Source: Ureibacillus chungkukjangi (GTDB lineage Bacteria; Bacillota; Bacilli; Bacillales_A; Planococcaceae). Taken from it: a DNA stretch of 64,000 bases. Within the stretch, counting starts at the first letter, position 1, and every line of letters starts with the position of its first letter. Positions 60,653 to 64,000 of the stretch are shown here, piece by piece. Both the position numbers and the translations under genes were made by a program. Below the pieces are notes generated by a model. That model saw nothing but the letters and a program-made list of their open reading frames with translations, was not told the origin of the DNA and made no database searches. The stretch lies in the NCBI RefSeq assembly GCF_003217295.1, contig NZ_QJTJ01000002.1:266444-330443 (forward strand), written 5' to 3'.

Positions 60653-61234
60653 TTAATCTCTATAAGTCCCTTTTAATTTAGCTACTTGGATTGAAATTAA
60701 ATCCATTAACTCAGGTGACAAAACATCATAAGTAGGCAGGCCTAGATCATCGTGTAAAGTGTTTCTAATTTCACTCATTTTTGAAGCTGGTGTTCCTGTT
60801 TCAATTATTGAAGAAACAAACGCTGCAAATTTAGGTGCTGACCAACCTTTTTTGTCAGATAATTCTGTGTGTACAAAATCTAATCCATTAAATGCGTGGT
60901 CCTTATTTTCGACTCTTCCAAATAAGTGAACCCCACAATCTTTACATTCATGACGTTGGATTAGCGTTGATTCATCGACAATTTGTAATTTATCTTCATT
61001 TTTTAAAACTTTAACATTTTCACTACCGACAACGGCTACAAGAGAAAAAATCGCACCTTCTGGTTTCCAACATTTAGAACAGCCGCACGCATGGTTGTGC
61101 ATAGTTTGTGCCTCAACGGCTACTTCTACAGGATTATTTTCACATAAACATTTTAATGTTCCACCAGAAAAATTGGAGTCTTCTTCATAACGATATCCAT
61201 TATCTAATCTTGGGTGAAGGGAAATTTTTGACAT
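60653..61234 (-). CDS. gfa: Glutathione-dependent formaldehyde-activating enzyme (GFA family)
   Basis: 193 residues. Zinc-binding cysteines are in [27 protein letters not shown] and [14 protein letters not shown], the layout of S-(hydroxymethyl)glutathione synthase (Gfa). It joins formaldehyde to glutathione, the first step of the pathway. I start at ATG 61234 with AAAGG about twelve bases ahead; ATG 61243 is a close alternative with poor spacing. It follows the hydrolase gene by about 20 bases in the operon frmA-fghA-gfa. Confidence 0.92.
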   Translation of the reverse strand: MSKISLHPRLDNGYRYEEDSNFSGGTLKCLCENNPVEVAVEAQTMHNHACGCSKCWKPEGAIFSLVAVVGSENVKVLKNEDKLQIVDESTLIQRHECKDCGVHLFGRVENKDHAFNGLDFVHTELSDKKGWSAPKFAAFVSSIIETGTPASKMSEIRNTLHDDLGLPTYDVLSPELMDLISIQVAKLKGTYRD

Positions 61235-61255
61235 AAAATACATCTACCTTTCTTG

Positions 61256-62095
61256 TTAGTACTTATTTAAATAGTTTTTATGAAATTTAATATGATCTTC
61301 AATAAATGATGCAATCGTAAAGTAGCTATGATCATAACCTTCAACTTTTTGATAATTCACTTCTTGATTATTTTCTTTAGCATTATTTAAGAAAATAGTT
61401 TCTTTCAATTGTTCTGGATAAAACTCGTCTTGAGTTCCTTGCATAATGAGAATAGGTGGAACGCTAGTTTCTTTGACCAGTTCTGAAGCATCCCATTCTT
61501 TCCAGGAATTTTTGTCTTCACCTAAATAAGAGGAGAAAGCTTTTATCCCCCATGGAACTTGACTAGGGCTTAAAATAGGAGAAAAGGCAGAAATTGCTTT
61601 GAATCTCGTCGGATTTTTCATGCCTATCACTAAAGCACCGTGGCCACCCATTGAGTGGCCCATTATGCTTTCTTCTCCTGAAAAATTTGGTACTAAAGTT
61701 GTCGCAATGGCTGTTAATTCATCTACTAAATACGTATACATTTTATAATGCTTTGCCCATGGTTCTTGTGTAGCATTTAAATAAAAACCCGCACCTTGTC
61801 CAAGATCCCATGCTTTATCATCAGCAACATTTTCTCCACGCGGTGAAGTATCTGGAATAACGACTGCCACTTGATATTTTTCAGCATATCTTTGAAATCC
61901 ACTTTTTTGACTAAAATTATCGTCTGTACAAGTTAAGCCAGATAACCACCAAATAAGAGGGATTTTTTTCATTTCTTTATTTGATGGCAAATAGATACTA
62001 AATATCATATCACATTGTAAGACTTCCGAGTAATGGCTGTACTTACAATGTTCTCCGCCGAAAGAGCGATGTTTTTCAATAAGTTTAAGACTCAC
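61256..62095 (-). CDS. fghA: S-formylglutathione hydrolase
   Basis: 279 residues, esterase D family alpha/beta hydrolase. Oxyanion segment WWLSGLTCTDDNFSQKSGFQ; nucleophile Ser in IMGHSMGGHGALV; Asp in IMQGTQDEFYPEQL; His in EGYDHSYFTIASFI. It hydrolyses S-formylglutathione to formate and glutathione. The best start is GTG 62095, seven bases after GGAGAG; the upstream ATG at 62110 lies within the frmA stop region and overlaps this site. It follows frmA by four bases and so is translationally coupled. Confidence 0.94.
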   Translation of the reverse strand: MSLKLIEKHRSFGGEHCKYSHYSEVLQCDMIFSIYLPSNKEMKKIPLIWWLSGLTCTDDNFSQKSGFQRYAEKYQVAVVIPDTSPRGENVADDKAWDLGQGAGFYLNATQEPWAKHYKMYTYLVDELTAIATTLVPNFSGEESIMGHSMGGHGALVIGMKNPTRFKAISAFSPILSPSQVPWGIKAFSSYLGEDKNSWKEWDASELVKETSVPPILIMQGTQDEFYPEQLKETIFLNNAKENNQEVNYQKVEGYDHSYFTIASFIEDHIKFHKNYLNKY

Positions 62096-62099
62096 TTTC

Positions 62100-63245
<1,146 letters not shown>

Positions 63246-63340
63246 TTACTTTAACCATAATTACATATTATAATTCACTGAACAATACTGACGTTTTTGT
63301 CACTATAAACAAAATAACAACAGAGAAGGGATCATAATAT

Positions 63341-63709
63341 ATGGAAACCCAATATAAAGAAAAAACTTTTTTTACTAGCAAAGATTTGGCTTTATCAGTG
63401 ATAGGTGGACGATGGAAAATAGCGATCATATGGTGTCTGCTCCAACAATCCCCATTAAGGTTAAGCGAAATACAAAAATACCTTCCAGATGTCAATCAAC
63501 GTATGTTAATTAGACAATTAAGGGAATTAGAAGAGGATAAAATAATTACTAGATATGTTTACCCGGTTGTCCCTCCTAAAGTGGAATATGAACTAGGTGA
63601 AATTGGTTTACTTCTCGAACCCGTGGTAACTTCCATTTGTGATTGGGGAGATAATTTTAGAGAATATTTAGAAAAAGACGTGAATAAAAATCAATTGAAT
63701 AAAATTTAA
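63341..63709 (+). CDS. HxlR-family transcriptional regulator
   Basis: 122 residues, winged helix of the HxlR/MarR-like type: FTSKDLALSVIGGRWKIAII, LRLSEIQKYLPDVNQRMLIR (recognition helix) and YPVVPPKVEYELGEIGLLL (wing). A cysteine in IIWCLLQQSP and another in TSICDWGDNF could react with formaldehyde, as in HxlR relatives that respond to aldehydes. It is divergent from the frmA operon with 125 bp between, so it most likely controls it. ATG follows AGAAGGGATC. Confidence 0.9.
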   Translation: METQYKEKTFFTSKDLALSVIGGRWKIAIIWCLLQQSPLRLSEIQKYLPDVNQRMLIRQLRELEEDKIITRYVYPVVPPKVEYELGEIGLLLEPVVTSICDWGDNFREYLEKDVNKNQLNKI

Positions 63710-64000
63710 GTCGATTTTGATTAGTTATGACTAGTAAAAACTCCGCATTCAGTTTATTCAGCACTTTACTATTATATTTTAAGCAAATATGCAAAAGTCT
63801 ATACAAAGACTGCTATCAATCCATCTCCTTGAAAATCGATAAAATTGTTAGGATAACGGAAGGAATCGAATAATAATACGCTAATTTCTTATGTATACGC
63901 TATACTGTTTATGGCATCATAAAAATGTAAGCTATGGCATTTAATTTGTGCAGAAGGGCCGTAGGCCCTGCACAAATTAAAAAACCACTTGTCAACATTC
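63710..64000. other. Right-end intergenic region with a GC-rich hairpin
   Basis: No ORF. A strong hairpin occupies 63940-63981, and the rest is AT-rich. Confidence 0.5.
63940..63981. repeat. Perfect two-step hairpin
   Basis: TTTAATTTGTGCA, AGAA-type gap, GGGCC, GTA, GGCCC, then TGCACAAATTAAA. Outer arms are perfect over 13 bp and the inner GGGCC/GGCCC forms a tight loop. It could be a terminator, a palindromic repeat or an element end. Confidence 0.75.

Overview
The window is low-GC DNA from a Gram-positive, endospore-former-type genome. The ribosome binding sites are AGGAGG-like, TTG and GTG starts are common, lipoboxes and LCP, HelD and MenA proteins are of Bacillales type, and many genes end in intrinsic terminators. 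The gene content (YkkCD pair under a guanidine-I riboswitch, MhqO-type dioxygenase with an MhqR-type operator, PucR regulator beside a CoA-acylating semialdehyde dehydrogenase) best fits Bacillaceae/Planococcaceae, for example a Lysinibacillus- or Solibacillus-like organism. The genus is an inference.

From 1 to about 37 kb the window is mostly ordinary chromosome. It carries an omega-amino-acid/semialdehyde catabolic cluster with a PucR regulator (1-4.4 kb), acetyltransferases, a nitroreductase, a cell-wall-type amidase with an apparent ATT start, a DUF2804 protein, a glycerophosphodiesterase, a CopC/CopD copper pair, HelD, two rhodaneses, ThpR, and the guanidine exporter pair with its riboswitch. 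A membrane-anchored trypsin-like protease and a Fur-controlled siderophore importer without its ATPase follow. Next come DUF2441, Nudix, luciferase-like and aldo/keto-reductase genes, then the MhqR-type operator with its dioxygenase, MenA, a heterodimeric ABC exporter, a PAS-GGDEF-EAL protein and a split ThrE-type exporter. Between 16.6 and 24.5 kb the spacers hold a family of about 160-bp repeats built around a GTCAACC/GGTTGAC dyad. The repeats are forward on one side of the Nudix/monooxygenase pair and inverted on the other.

From about 37.7 kb the window becomes accessory. An N-terminally truncated beta-propeller gene abuts decayed DNA and then a four-gene, tightly overlapping operon. Three of its genes encode divergent tyrosine recombinases and the fourth a coiled-coil protein (38.5-45.0 kb), an arrangement reminiscent of Tn554/RIT/GMT-type elements. 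A convergent OLD-family ATPase/TOPRIM nuclease (45.4-47.3 kb) looks like anti-phage cargo. From 47.7 to 55 kb lies a run of small lipoprotein, immunity-like or DUF genes, nearly all on the minus strand. Several are followed by the same terminator-like hairpin with an ATCGGGCGC leader, giving a cassette-like appearance. This stretch also holds an ECF sigma factor with an LCP-domain partner, a XerC-like recombinase with an overlapping membrane protein, and two tiny basic proteins. An IS110-family insertion sequence with a well-structured candidate bridge RNA and its own promoter follows at 55.3-56.7 kb.

The right end (57-63.7 kb) is a metabolic island: a thioredoxin-like protein, bifunctional glutathione synthase GshF, and the complete glutathione-dependent formaldehyde oxidation set (Gfa, S-formylglutathione hydrolase, class III alcohol dehydrogenase), with a divergent HxlR-family regulator. 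A decayed second copy of the hydrolase gene lies between gfa and gshF and carries a quasi-palindrome that has become perfect. Making glutathione beside the pathway that consumes it as cofactor suggests the whole set moved as a unit into a lineage that usually relies on bacillithiol. No rRNA, tRNA or CRISPR array was seen.
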